Source: Bacteroidales bacterium
Lineage (GTDB): Bacteria > Bacteroidota > Bacteroidia > Bacteroidales > P3
NCBI GenBank assembly: GCA_030523765.1
Contig: JAUNHX010000026.1
Location: forward strand, 1-32,634
Length of the DNA stretch: 32,634 bases
Reading direction: 5' to 3'
This document shows, piece by piece, positions 25,270-32,415 of this stretch. Numbering within the stretch: the stretch's first letter is position 1; every line of letters starts with the position of its first letter. A program made the position numbers and the translations under genes. Below the pieces are notes generated by a model. It made no database searches and was not told the origin of the DNA. It saw nothing but the letters and a program-made list of their open reading frames with translations.

Positions 25270-26343
25270 CTATAGCTCTAGTTCTACAATGATAGGATAA
25301 TGGTCAGAGATATTGCATTTTACTCGTTTATACGAAATGGCCCTAATATCATTGGTATGTAAAATATAGTCGATTCTGAAGTTGGGGAAAAAGCCGTGGT
25401 AGGTGGTACAGAAACCCTTACCCTGTTCCACATAACTATCGGCCAGCAGTTGACGCATCTGCTGGTAGATATACGATCCAGGAGTGTCGTTGAAATCGCC
25501 CGCCACAATAGTGGGGTAAGGCGACAGCTCTATAAGCGGTTTTATCAGGTTCCATTCCTCCTCGTGGGCAATGATGGTTTCTTTGAATTTTCCCAAAGTG
25601 CCTCGAGCCGAATCGCGATCCACCGTTCCGTGCGAAATGCGGTCTATCTCCTTTAAGTCGCTCGAATCCAGTTTGTACGAATTGAGGTGAAGGCAAAACA
25701 CACGTATTGTGTCGTCAGGATGAACCACATCCACCTGCAATTTAGACGAAGAGTCGATATATACGGGATTCACCAACGGGTATTTCGACCAACATATCGT
25801 TGCCGAATGGCCCATAGCAGGATAAGCCGATTTGTGGTACTTGTAGCCCATAGCCATCATACTATCAGCCAAATGCACCTTCCCTCCTGCCGTATAGGGT
25901 AGAAATTCCTGAAGGCACAACACATCGGGCTCGTGTTCGCGCAGCATTTGCAAAAAAGCCACAGCGTTGCTATCCATCTGTTCGCCCGGCTCGTTGGTAG
26001 GGTTTATATCGCGACCGTAGTAATGGTGCACGTTGAAACTCATCACCTTCACTGTCGGATTGGTCGTCTCTATCGGTTTTCCTCCAACCTGGAAAAAGAG
26101 GGGAATAAAGCTATAGCGCAGCAAAATCACCCCCAGCGAAAGCAGGAATGTCCACCGTTTGCAAAGCAGCCAGATTAGGATAAAGAGGATATTCAAATTC
26201 AGCAACACAAAGTAACCATAGCTTAGCATCGATAGCAAAATTCCCTCCGAAGGAGGCTGAAAACCAGCTAGCGTAGATAGGAGCAGCAACATAGCGGCAG
26301 CCAGGTTGAGTATAAGCAGTATGGTATAAAGGAGTCTCTTCAT
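25270..26343 (-). CDS. Membrane-anchored endonuclease/exonuclease/phosphatase family protein
   Basis: The 357-residue product has three hydrophobic helices in residues about 3-85, then an EEP catalytic domain. Active-site motifs are all visible: MSFNVH with N104, LQEF with E146, AGDFND with D283 and N285, RIDYIL with D325 and SDHYP with D347-H348. The family includes DNases, sphingomyelinases and inositol phosphatases. The membrane anchor makes an envelope role (lipid or extracytoplasmic phosphodiester) more likely than DNA repair, but the substrate is unknown. It lies between the rhomboid gene, 129 nt upstream in transcription, and the MBL operon; it ends 102 nt before that operon's first gene. 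Confidence 0.9.
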   Translation of the reverse strand: MKRLLYTILLILNLAAAMLLLLSTLAGFQPPSEGILLSMLSYGYFVLLNLNILFILIWLLCKRWTFLLSLGVILLRYSFIPLFFQVGGKPIETTNPTVKVMSFNVHHYYGRDINPTNEPGEQMDSNAVAFLQMLREHEPDVLCLQEFLPYTAGGKVHLADSMMAMGYKYHKSAYPAMGHSATICWSKYPLVNPVYIDSSSKLQVDVVHPDDTIRVFCLHLNSYKLDSSDLKEIDRISHGTVDRDSARGTLGKFKETIIAHEEEWNLIKPLIELSPYPTIVAGDFNDTPGSYIYQQMRQLLADSYVEQGKGFCTTYHGFFPNFRIDYILHTNDIRAISYKRVKCNISDHYPIIVELEL

Positions 26344-26472
26344 GCGTAGTACTTTTCTCTATCCTGTTGTATGGAGTTTTACCTTTGCAACAAGTGTTAT
26401 TCTTTATATATTTAATAATGATTAATACCTATTTATAGTTCCGTAAAAGTGGAGCTTGAGAGTATTGTGTAA

Positions 26473-27372
26473 CTAGTCTTTTTTTGCCTTATAGTTGAAT
26501 AGGAAGTCTTTTTCCTCTTTGGTCAGCGAGGCATAGCCGTTGGCCGAGATTTTATCCAATATATGATCCACCTTATCTTGCTCCGCTTTTCTGCGACGAT
26601 TCCACTCGTCATCGCTCAGAGGGCGACCACCCTGTTGGGCATCCATTTTTGTTCTTTTTTGTCGGGGTTTAGGCTTCAGGTTAGCAAACCATTGTTTCAA
26701 CCCCTGAAACGTTTGATGTTGTTGACACCAAACCATCAGGTATCCACACACCGATCCGCCTATGTGGGCTATATGTCCACCCGTATTGCCCCGACTTAAC
26801 GACATCAAATCGAGTAGCAAGAATATCACCGCCAACCATATCATCGGTATTTGCAGCATCCTAAAGGGCCATATCGATACCCGTTGGTTCGGATTTTGGG
26901 CTGCTGCTGCAAAAAAGAGACCTAGCGCACCTCCCGAGCAGCCCACCAAGATAGCCGCGTGGGTGCGGAACACTGGAAAGAGGTTATAGCACAACACCAT
27001 CAGTGCTCCTCCAGCCACCCCGCTCCAAAGGAATATGCTCAGCATTCTCCGCTCGCCCATAACTTGTACCACCATCGTGCCAGCACAAAGCAGCATTACC
27101 ATATTCCACAGCAGATGCCAAAAACCGCTATGAAGGAACATATAGGATACGAGGGTCCAAGGATGCGTTAGCACCGTCATCGGATTGCTCGATAGCGCCA
27201 ACCAAGGGGTAACGGTCTTGTTGAGCGAGAAAGGGAGTTGAAACAGATAGGTTATCATGCCAAATAAGGCTATAACCAACCACACCCCCACACAAATCGA
27301 TATCAATATCGATAAGGTGCTTTTGCTCTTAAAAAAGTCTTTTATCTGCGTTGAAAAATCGTGCGCTTCCAT
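26473..27372 (-). CDS. Rhomboid-family intramembrane serine protease
   Basis: Cleaves transmembrane segments of other proteins within the inner membrane. The 299-residue protein has about six membrane helices. The dyad is Ser146 in GCSGGALG (144-151) and His203 in GHIAHIGG (199-206); the HSGFWHLLWNM segment (81-91) is the typical first-loop/helix-2 motif. The cytoplasmic tail is basic and ends with DHILDKISANGYASLTKEEK, a short C-terminal motif common in Bacteroidetes rhomboids. Substrates are unknown. It diverges from aroE across a 218-nt intergenic region. Confidence 0.92.
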   Translation of the reverse strand: MEAHDFSTQIKDFFKSKSTLSILISICVGVWLVIALFGMITYLFQLPFSLNKTVTPWLALSSNPMTVLTHPWTLVSYMFLHSGFWHLLWNMVMLLCAGTMVVQVMGERRMLSIFLWSGVAGGALMVLCYNLFPVFRTHAAILVGCSGGALGLFFAAAAQNPNQRVSIWPFRMLQIPMIWLAVIFLLLDLMSLSRGNTGGHIAHIGGSVCGYLMVWCQQHQTFQGLKQWFANLKPKPRQKRTKMDAQQGGRPLSDDEWNRRRKAEQDKVDHILDKISANGYASLTKEEKDFLFNYKAKKD

Positions 27373-27478
27373 ATCTTCCTACTTGTCCAGTTTATTTTTT
27401 TATCTCGGTGAATACCTAAATGCTATGCTCTATTCTGTTTGGCTGATAGTACTCTAGCTAAAACGATGATAGCAGCCT

Positions 27479-27496
27479 ATTCTAGATTACTAGAAT
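27479..27496. promoter_or_regulatory. Inverted repeat in the rhomboid/aroE divergent region
   Basis: ATTCTAG and CTAGAAT form a perfect 7-bp inverted repeat around ATTA. It lies 33 nt upstream of the aroE -33 element, so an operator is possible. No regulator is identified. Confidence 0.35.
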
Positions 27497-27528
27497 ACCC
27501 CTCCATAACGTAGAGCGACAACTTTTTA

Positions 27529-27558
27529 TTGCTATATCGTGCATTTTTTGTAATTTCG
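27529..27558 (+). promoter_or_regulatory. Promoter of aroE
   Basis: TTG (27529-27531), 19-nt spacer, then TAATTTCG (27551-27558), one mismatch from TAnnTTTG. The predicted start near 27565 leaves a leader of about 26 nt. Confidence 0.7.
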
Positions 27559-27590
27559 CAGTTTAAAAGAACCCCCCAAAACATCGCCCC

Positions 27591-28328
27591 ATGATAACCT
27601 ATGCCCTTATCGGTGAACCACTTGGCCACTCTTTTTCGCAGCGCTATTTCACTCAGCGCTTTGCCTCGCTGCATTTGGCCAATCATCGCTATCTGCTAGC
27701 TCCTATATTATCGCTCGATGGCTTGCGGCAGCGGGCAGCCGACGAGCAGTGGCGGGGTTTCAACGTCACCATACCCTACAAGCAAGCTATCCTCCCTCTG
27801 CTCGACAGTATCAGTCCTGAGGCTCAGGCTATCGGGGCTGTCAACTGCGTAAAAATCAATGCTCAAGGACAATGGATTGGATACAATACCGATGGCCCCG
27901 CCTTTCGCGATACCCTGTTCCCCTTGTTGAAAGAGCATCATCGGGAGGCACTCCTCTTCGGTACTGGGGGCGCCTCGAAAGCAGTAGCCTATGTGTTGCA
28001 GCAGATGGGTATCGACTATCTTCAAGTGAGTAGACAGCCTATGGGACCTCATCAAATTGCCTACAGTGAGGTGCCGCAGTGGGTAGACACTCATCTGTTG
28101 CTTATCAATGCTACTCCTTTGGGTACTGTTGGCAGCTTTGAAGGACTTTCCCCCCTTCCATCCTCGCTATCCCTTTCAGAACGTCATCTCTGCTACGATT
28201 TGGTATACAATCCCACCCCCACCCCTTTCCTTGCTCAAGCTGCTCGCCAAGGGGCCTCTGTTCAAGGAGGGCTCCCCATGCTTTACCGTCAGGCCGATCT
28301 GAGTTGGGAGCTATGGAATACCCTATAG
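27591..28328 (+). CDS. aroE: Shikimate dehydrogenase
   Basis: Reduces 3-dehydroshikimate to shikimate with NADPH in the aromatic amino acid pathway. The 245-residue protein has the shikimate-binding PLGHSFSQ (10-17), the catalytic Lys64 in FNVTIPYKQ, the AVNC motif (N85), Asp101 in YNTDG and the NADP-binding loop GTGGASKA (124-131). The C-terminal GLPMLYRQA segment is near the normal GxxMLvxQa motif. It is slightly shorter than the E. coli enzyme, as in other Bacteroidetes. Its nearest downstream gene, the carboxyltransferase, has its own promoter, so aroE is probably transcribed alone. Confidence 0.95.
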   Translation: MITYALIGEPLGHSFSQRYFTQRFASLHLANHRYLLAPILSLDGLRQRAADEQWRGFNVTIPYKQAILPLLDSISPEAQAIGAVNCVKINAQGQWIGYNTDGPAFRDTLFPLLKEHHREALLFGTGGASKAVAYVLQQMGIDYLQVSRQPMGPHQIAYSEVPQWVDTHLLLINATPLGTVGSFEGLSPLPSSLSLSERHLCYDLVYNPTPTPFLAQAARQGASVQGGLPMLYRQADLSWELWNTL

Positions 28329-28437
28329 TCCTCTATTACCCTTCACTCACAGTATGTTGCATCGCCTTTACCACCCAAACTAAAAGTTAAAAAAAGGAGT
28401 TGCGGGTCATTTTTTTTACCATATTAATATTTTTTAG

Positions 28438-28445
28438 TATTTTTG
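28438..28445 (+). promoter_or_regulatory. -7 box of the carboxyltransferase gene
   Basis: TATTTTTG followed by C matches TAnnTTTG. The -33 region is T-rich but has no clear TTG. A leader of about 110 nt follows, with a near-palindromic ACAATCATATGGTTGT (28498-28513). Confidence 0.5.
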
Positions 28446-28563
28446 CCCTTCAAACCATCAAGCCCACAAAGGGTCAAAATGGTCAAATTGTTGCTGACAA
28501 TCATATGGTTGTTCAGTGTTATAAAATAAATAAAATAAATAGAAAAACAGAAGAAGGTAATAT

Positions 28564-30645
28564 ATGGCACGTGAAATCAAACTCAGTCTGGTCTACCGCG
28601 ATATGTGGCAGTCTTCGGGCAAATACCAGCCTCGAGTCGATCAGCTTACCCAGATAGCCCCCGTTATCGTCGATATGGGTTGCTTCGCCCGTATCGAAAC
28701 CAACGGAGGGGCCTTTGAACAGGTCAACCTTATGTATGGCGAGAACCCCAACAAGGCGGTGCGCGCTTGGACAGCTCCTTTCAACAAGGCTGGCATCCAA
28801 ACCCACATGCTCGAACGCGCCCTCAACGGTCTGCGTATGTATGGCGTTCCTGCTGATGTACGCGAACTGATGCCGAAGGTAAAGAAAGCCCAAGGCGTCA
28901 ATATTATGCGTTCCTTCTGCGGCCTCAACGATCCTCGCAATCTACAACTCTCTGTCACCGCTGCTAAAGCAGCTGGCATGATCTCGCAGGCAGCGTTGAG
29001 TGTCACTCACTCTCCTATCCACACTGTTGAATACTATATCGGTCTTGTCGACCAACTAGTTGAGTTTGGTGCCGACGAGATTTGTCTTAAAGATATGGCT
29101 GGCATCGGACGCCCTGCTACCCTAGGTCGTTTGGTTGCCGAAATCAAAAAACGTCATCCTCACATCAAAGTGCAGTATCACGGCCACAGCGGCCCTGGGT
29201 TCTCGATGGCTTCGATGCTCGAGGTGGCACGCGCTGGTGTCGATTACATCGATACCGCTATGGAACCCCTATCGTGGGGTATGGTTCATCCCGATGTTAT
29301 CTCGGTGCAAGCTATGCTCAAAGATGCAGGCTTCTTAGTGCCCGACATCAATATGGAGGCCTATATGGAGGCTCGCCGACTTACCCAGTCCTTTATTGAT
29401 GATTTCTTGGGGCTCTATATCAATCCCAAAAACAAAAACATGTCCTCTATGCTTGTGGGCTGCGGCCTACCAGGCGGCATGATGGGTTCGATGATGAGCG
29501 ACCTCAAGGGTATGCATTCCGCTATCAATATGGCTCACAAAAAGAATGGCAACCCTGAAGTTACGTTCGATAATCTGCTTGTACAGCTCTTCCACGAGGT
29601 GGAATACATCTGGCCTATGCTGGGTTATCCTCCATTGGTAACCCCCTTTAGCCAGTATACCAAGAATATAGCCCTTATGAATATCATGTCGTTGGCACAA
29701 GGCAAACCTCGTTTCAGCCAAATCGACAAGGATAGCTGGAATATGATTTTGGGTCGTTCGGGCCGTTTGCCTGGTCCTCTCGCCCCCGAAATTGTCGAGC
29801 TGGCCAAAAAGAACAACCTCGAGTTCTATCAAGGTATCCCACAAGATGCCTATCCCAACGCTCTCCCCGATTATATCAAAGAGATGGAAGAAAACGGATG
29901 GGATCGCGGTCAGGACGACGAGGAACTTTTCGAGTTGGCTATGCACGATCGTCAATACCGCGACTACAAATCGGGTCTTGCTGCCGAACGTTTCCACAAA
30001 GAGGTCTCCGAATTGCGAGCCGAACAGAATGCTGCAGCCCAATCCGCTCCCGCCAAAGTGTCGGTTCCTGGCACTATGCCTAATTATATGAGCGACAAAT
30101 ATCCCGGCGCTCTGCCTTTGGTGGCTCCCGCCAACGGACGACTCATGTGGGAACTCGATTTCAACGATCATTCTACCCCTCCTGCCCCTGGACGTCACTA
30201 CAACGAAGGCGAATATTTCTGCCTCATCGAAACTACCTACGGCACGATGGAGGTCAACACCCCCGATGCGGGCGTACTAATCGACACTTGGTATCCTCAG
30301 GGTTCACTTGTTAAGAAGGGCGATATCCTCGGGTGGATCGATCCCGATCCGGTCAAAAAGCCGGCTCCTAGAAAAACTACTCCCAAGGCGGCCGAACAGC
30401 CTGCCCCCAAGGCAGCCTCTGAAAAGACAAAGCCCACTGCCGCTAAGCCTCCCAAGAAAGTGGTTACCAAAACAGTCAAGCAAGTAGCCAAAAAGGCGGC
30501 TCCCAAAGTGAAGGTAGCTCCTAAGACAAAAGCAGCTCCTAAGGCTAAGGCTGCCAGCAGCAAAGCGAAGGCTGCTCCCAAAGAAAAGGCTAGCAGCAAA
30601 ACCAAAGCTGCCACTAAGGTAACGCGCCGCACATCTAATAAATAG
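28564..30645 (+). CDS. Carboxyltransferase (oxaloacetate decarboxylase alpha/PycB-like), non-biotinylated, with basic tail
   Basis: Carboxyltransferase subunit of the oxaloacetate decarboxylase/pyruvate carboxylase B/transcarboxylase 5S group, which moves a carboxyl group between an oxo-acid and carrier-bound biotin. Residues 1 to about 300 form the TIM-barrel with YRDMWQSSGKYQPR, LKDMAGIG (catalytic Lys-Asp) and QYHGHSGPG (metal-binding HxH). A conserved PYC/OADA domain follows to about residue 470. Residues about 515-595 look like a biotinyl/lipoyl domain, but the usual EAMKM site reads ETTYGTMEV and has no Lys there. A separate biotin carrier must therefore serve it. The last 97 residues are a Lys/Ala/Pro-rich tail (about 28 Lys), resembling histone H1 tails. 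The 693-residue length exceeds common homologues because of this tail. Next gene downstream is rnfA. Confidence 0.9.
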   Translation: MAREIKLSLVYRDMWQSSGKYQPRVDQLTQIAPVIVDMGCFARIETNGGAFEQVNLMYGENPNKAVRAWTAPFNKAGIQTHMLERALNGLRMYGVPADVRELMPKVKKAQGVNIMRSFCGLNDPRNLQLSVTAAKAAGMISQAALSVTHSPIHTVEYYIGLVDQLVEFGADEICLKDMAGIGRPATLGRLVAEIKKRHPHIKVQYHGHSGPGFSMASMLEVARAGVDYIDTAMEPLSWGMVHPDVISVQAMLKDAGFLVPDINMEAYMEARRLTQSFIDDFLGLYINPKNKNMSSMLVGCGLPGGMMGSMMSDLKGMHSAINMAHKKNGNPEVTFDNLLVQLFHEVEYIWPMLGYPPLVTPFSQYTKNIALMNIMSLAQGKPRFSQIDKDSWNMILGRSGRLPGPLAPEIVELAKKNNLEFYQGIPQDAYPNALPDYIKEMEENGWDRGQDDEELFELAMHDRQYRDYKSGLAAERFHKEVSELRAEQNAAAQSAPAKVSVPGTMPNYMSDKYPGALPLVAPANGRLMWELDFNDHSTPPAPGRHYNEGEYFCLIETTYGTMEVNTPDAGVLIDTWYPQGSLVKKGDILGWIDPDPVKKPAPRKTTPKAAEQPAPKAASEKTKPTAAKPPKKVVTKTVKQVAKKAAPKVKVAPKTKAAPKAKAASSKAKAAPKEKASSKTKAATKVTRRTSNK

Positions 30646-30662
30646 TAAACGATACGAACAAA

Positions 30663-30701
30663 GGTAAGAGGATCGGGGCCTTACCATATACTGGTCCTCT
30701 T
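30663..30701 (+). other. Overlapping hairpins between the carboxyltransferase gene and rnfA
   Basis: GGTAAG (30663-30668) pairs with CTTACC (30680-30685). AAGAGGA (30666-30672) can instead pair with TCCTCTT (30695-30701). The 5' arms share three bases, so the two stems exclude each other. Neither has a strong T-tract. They could tune read-through into rnfA. Confidence 0.4.
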
Positions 30702-30747
30702 TACAGATATAAAGAACTATAATAGGAAATAAAAAAACAGAAAAATA

Positions 30748-31338
30748 ATGGAAGGTATTTCAATTTTCGCACTCATCATCGGTGCTATCTTCGTCAACAA
30801 CGTCGTGTTGGCTCAGTTCCTCGGCATCTGCCCCTTCTTGGGTGTGTCGAAAGATGTTAAGAGTTCGCTAGGCATGGGCGCTGCAGTCCTCTTCGTAATG
30901 CTGCTTGCCACCCTTGTCACCTACCCACTCTATTATTATGTGTTGGTTCCTGCTCATCTCGAGTATCTGCAAACCATCGCCTACATCCTCATCATTGCTG
31001 CCCTCGTGCAAATGGTCGAGATCATCCTCAAAAAGATTGCCCCCTCCCTCTATCAGGCTCTGGGTGTCTTCCTCCCGCTGATCACCACCAACTGCGCCGT
31101 CCTCGGTGTAGCCATCCTTATCATCCAGAAGGATATGAACCTTCTGCAAAGCGTCGTCTACTCCGCTGGTATCTCCATCGGATTCACCCTCGCATTGGTT
31201 ATCTTCGCTGGTATCCGCGAGCAGCTCGATCTTACCGGTGTGCCTAAAGGAATGAAGGGTGTGCCTATCGCACTCGTCACTGCTGGTATCCTGGCTATGG
31301 CCTTCATGGGCTTCAACGGACTGGTTCCGCTGCCGTAA
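30748..31338 (+). CDS. rnfA: Rnf complex subunit A
   Basis: Integral membrane subunit of the Rnf complex, which couples ferredoxin:NAD electron transfer to Na+ or H+ pumping. The 196-residue protein has six membrane helices and the family's internal half-repeat: FVNNVVLAQFLGICPFLGVS in the first half and FLPLITTNCAVLGVAIL in the second. NqrE is the closest relative, but NNVVL and the TTNCAVLG context with GMGAAV fit RnfA better. The other rnf genes (B, C, D, G, E) are not in the window. Upstream at 102 nt is the carboxyltransferase gene on the same strand, so the two may be co-transcribed. Confidence 0.93.
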   Translation: MEGISIFALIIGAIFVNNVVLAQFLGICPFLGVSKDVKSSLGMGAAVLFVMLLATLVTYPLYYYVLVPAHLEYLQTIAYILIIAALVQMVEIILKKIAPSLYQALGVFLPLITTNCAVLGVAILIIQKDMNLLQSVVYSAGISIGFTLALVIFAGIREQLDLTGVPKGMKGVPIALVTAGILAMAFMGFNGLVPLP

Positions 31339-31576
31339 TCGAGTAGTCGCATCGCCACCAACTCAACAAGTTGACCATTTCTATAATGGCTTCATACGTT
31401 TGTTATGCAAACAAAACAATGAAAAGTTATCAACAAATCAACCCCGATTTTGTTCAAAGCCATATGTCAAGACGGGTGTTTTTCACCTTTTCATTTTAAC
31501 TTAAAAAGCGAAATTTGTTAATAAGCCATATTTGATTATCAACAAGATACGTATATTTTAAGATTTTTTCAGTTTA
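31339..31576. other. AT-rich intergenic region with DnaA-box-like 9-mers
   Basis: No gene is seen here. TTATCAACA occurs at 31427-31435 and 31536-31544, one mismatch from the DnaA box TTATCCACA, with a weaker reverse match at 31516-31524. AGCCATAT also occurs twice. No origin-associated gene is nearby. Confidence 0.4.
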
Positions 31577-31613
31577 TTTTTGCATATCGATATGAAGTTT
31601 TGTAGTACTTTTG
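31577..31613 (+). promoter_or_regulatory. Promoter of the small lipoprotein gene
   Basis: TTTTTG (31577-31582) and TACTTTTG (31606-31613) match the -33 and -7 elements with a 23-nt spacer. The implied start near 31620 leaves a 40-nt leader, which supports ATG 31660 over the GTG at 31618. Confidence 0.6.
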
Positions 31614-31659
31614 CGGCGTGAAACAATTAAAAAGTATAACTTTAAAAAATTTACAAGAA

Positions 31660-31866
31660 ATGAAAAAAGTAATGTTTGTATTAGCTGTTGCTGGTATGTT
31701 CGCTTTCGCCGCTTGCAACAACAACGCTGAAGAGGCTACCGTTGACACCATGGCTCAGGATATGGAGCAGGTACAGGAACCCGCTGAGGATATCGTTGAT
31801 AGCGCTATCGACGCTGTTGAAAACGCTGCTGAAGCCGTTGACGCTGCTGCTGAGAACGTTCAGTAA
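31660..31866 (+). CDS. Small acidic lipoprotein
   Basis: A 68-residue precursor with a lipoprotein signal peptide: MKK, hydrophobic core, then AFAAC with the lipidated Cys19. The mature part is about 50 residues, almost all Asp, Glu, Ala and Val (EDIVDSAIDAVENAAEAVDA), and should form an acidic amphipathic helix with repeating A-V and A-E positions. I do not recognise a named family; size and arrangement recall entericidin-type or other tiny envelope lipoproteins. It has its own promoter and a strong terminator, so it is a single-gene transcript. An earlier GTG at 31618 would add 14 residues before the signal peptide and coincide with the predicted transcription start, so it is rejected. Confidence 0.85.
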   Translation: MKKVMFVLAVAGMFAFAACNNNAEEATVDTMAQDMEQVQEPAEDIVDSAIDAVENAAEAVDAAAENVQ

Positions 31867-31895
31867 TTAGTTCTTCGAACAAGCAAGAAAAAAGA

Positions 31896-31922
31896 GCCGC
31901 TCATAAGAGCGGCTTTTTTTTG
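31896..31922 (+). terminator. Intrinsic terminator of the lipoprotein gene
   Basis: GCCGCTC (31896-31902), loop ATAA, GAGCGGC (31907-31913), then nine T. An A-run precedes the stem, so it might also work weakly on the other strand. Confidence 0.95.
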
Positions 31923-31933
31923 TTTATACCTTA

Positions 31934-32280
31934 TAGTTTATGGATTACGGTTTACCGTTTATGGTTTACCGATAATTGTTCACCGCCAATCTTTCGACCC
32001 TTGACATTTGGCCCTCAACCCTCTCTTTTCAACACTCGATTCTTGGCCCTTGATAGTCACATCAAGTCCGGTTGATGTGATTTGGGGTATTACGTTTTCG
32101 TTAAACTGAGCGAAGAAGGCAAATCTCGTGGAGTTTGCACTATGCCGAGGCGAGAAAACGTCTGTTGCGATGTAACGAACGTTTTCGTTAAGCCGAGCGA
32201 TTTCTTGTGTGAGGGGAACTATCTCTAAGGGGGACCAATTCTTAGACTTACATCGGTGTTACCTTTGACTTGCACCATAG
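31934..32280 (-). repeat. Right copy of the diverged intergenic repeat (inverted)
   Basis: Reverse complement of the element at 525-886. Positions 32221-32280 match 525-584 at 57 of 60 bases, including the TCTAAG/CTTAGA hairpin arms. The end near the lipoprotein terminator has the degenerate GGTTTACCG units (31934-31976) also found in the left copy. This copy has extra structure: a perfect 9-bp hairpin TCACATCAA/TTGATGTGA at 32057-32080, and a 22-nt direct repeat starting ACGTTTTCGTTAA at 32092-32113 and 32179-32200 with 20 identical positions. No gene is present from 31867 to the window end. Confidence 0.8.
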
Positions 32281-32333
32281 GCATTTACCTTCGATATAAC
32301 TTGCATGATGGGTGAGTTTTCTCTCACTTCACT

Positions 32334-32415
32334 CTCGTATTACCCTTACTTCACCCTTACTCATGAGTAAGGCTAGAGTAAGGGTGATGTATGGCTAGAG
32401 TAAGGGTGATACGAG
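32334..32415. repeat. Compound inverted repeat with internal direct repeats
   Basis: The outer arms 32334-32350 (CTCGTATTACCCTTACT) and 32399-32415 match at 16 of 17 positions. An inner pair TCACCCTTACT/AGTAAGGGTGA lies at 32351-32361 and 32377-32387, around the palindrome TTACTCATGAGTAA (32357-32370). The unit GGCTAGAGTAAGGGTGAT occurs at 32371-32388 and 32393-32410, with a broken third copy after it. It could form a large hairpin or cruciform. Confidence 0.8.

Noticed and set aside
26380..26387. TACCTTTG on the plus strand
   Set aside because: No plus-strand gene follows and there is no -33 element at the right spacing; chance match.
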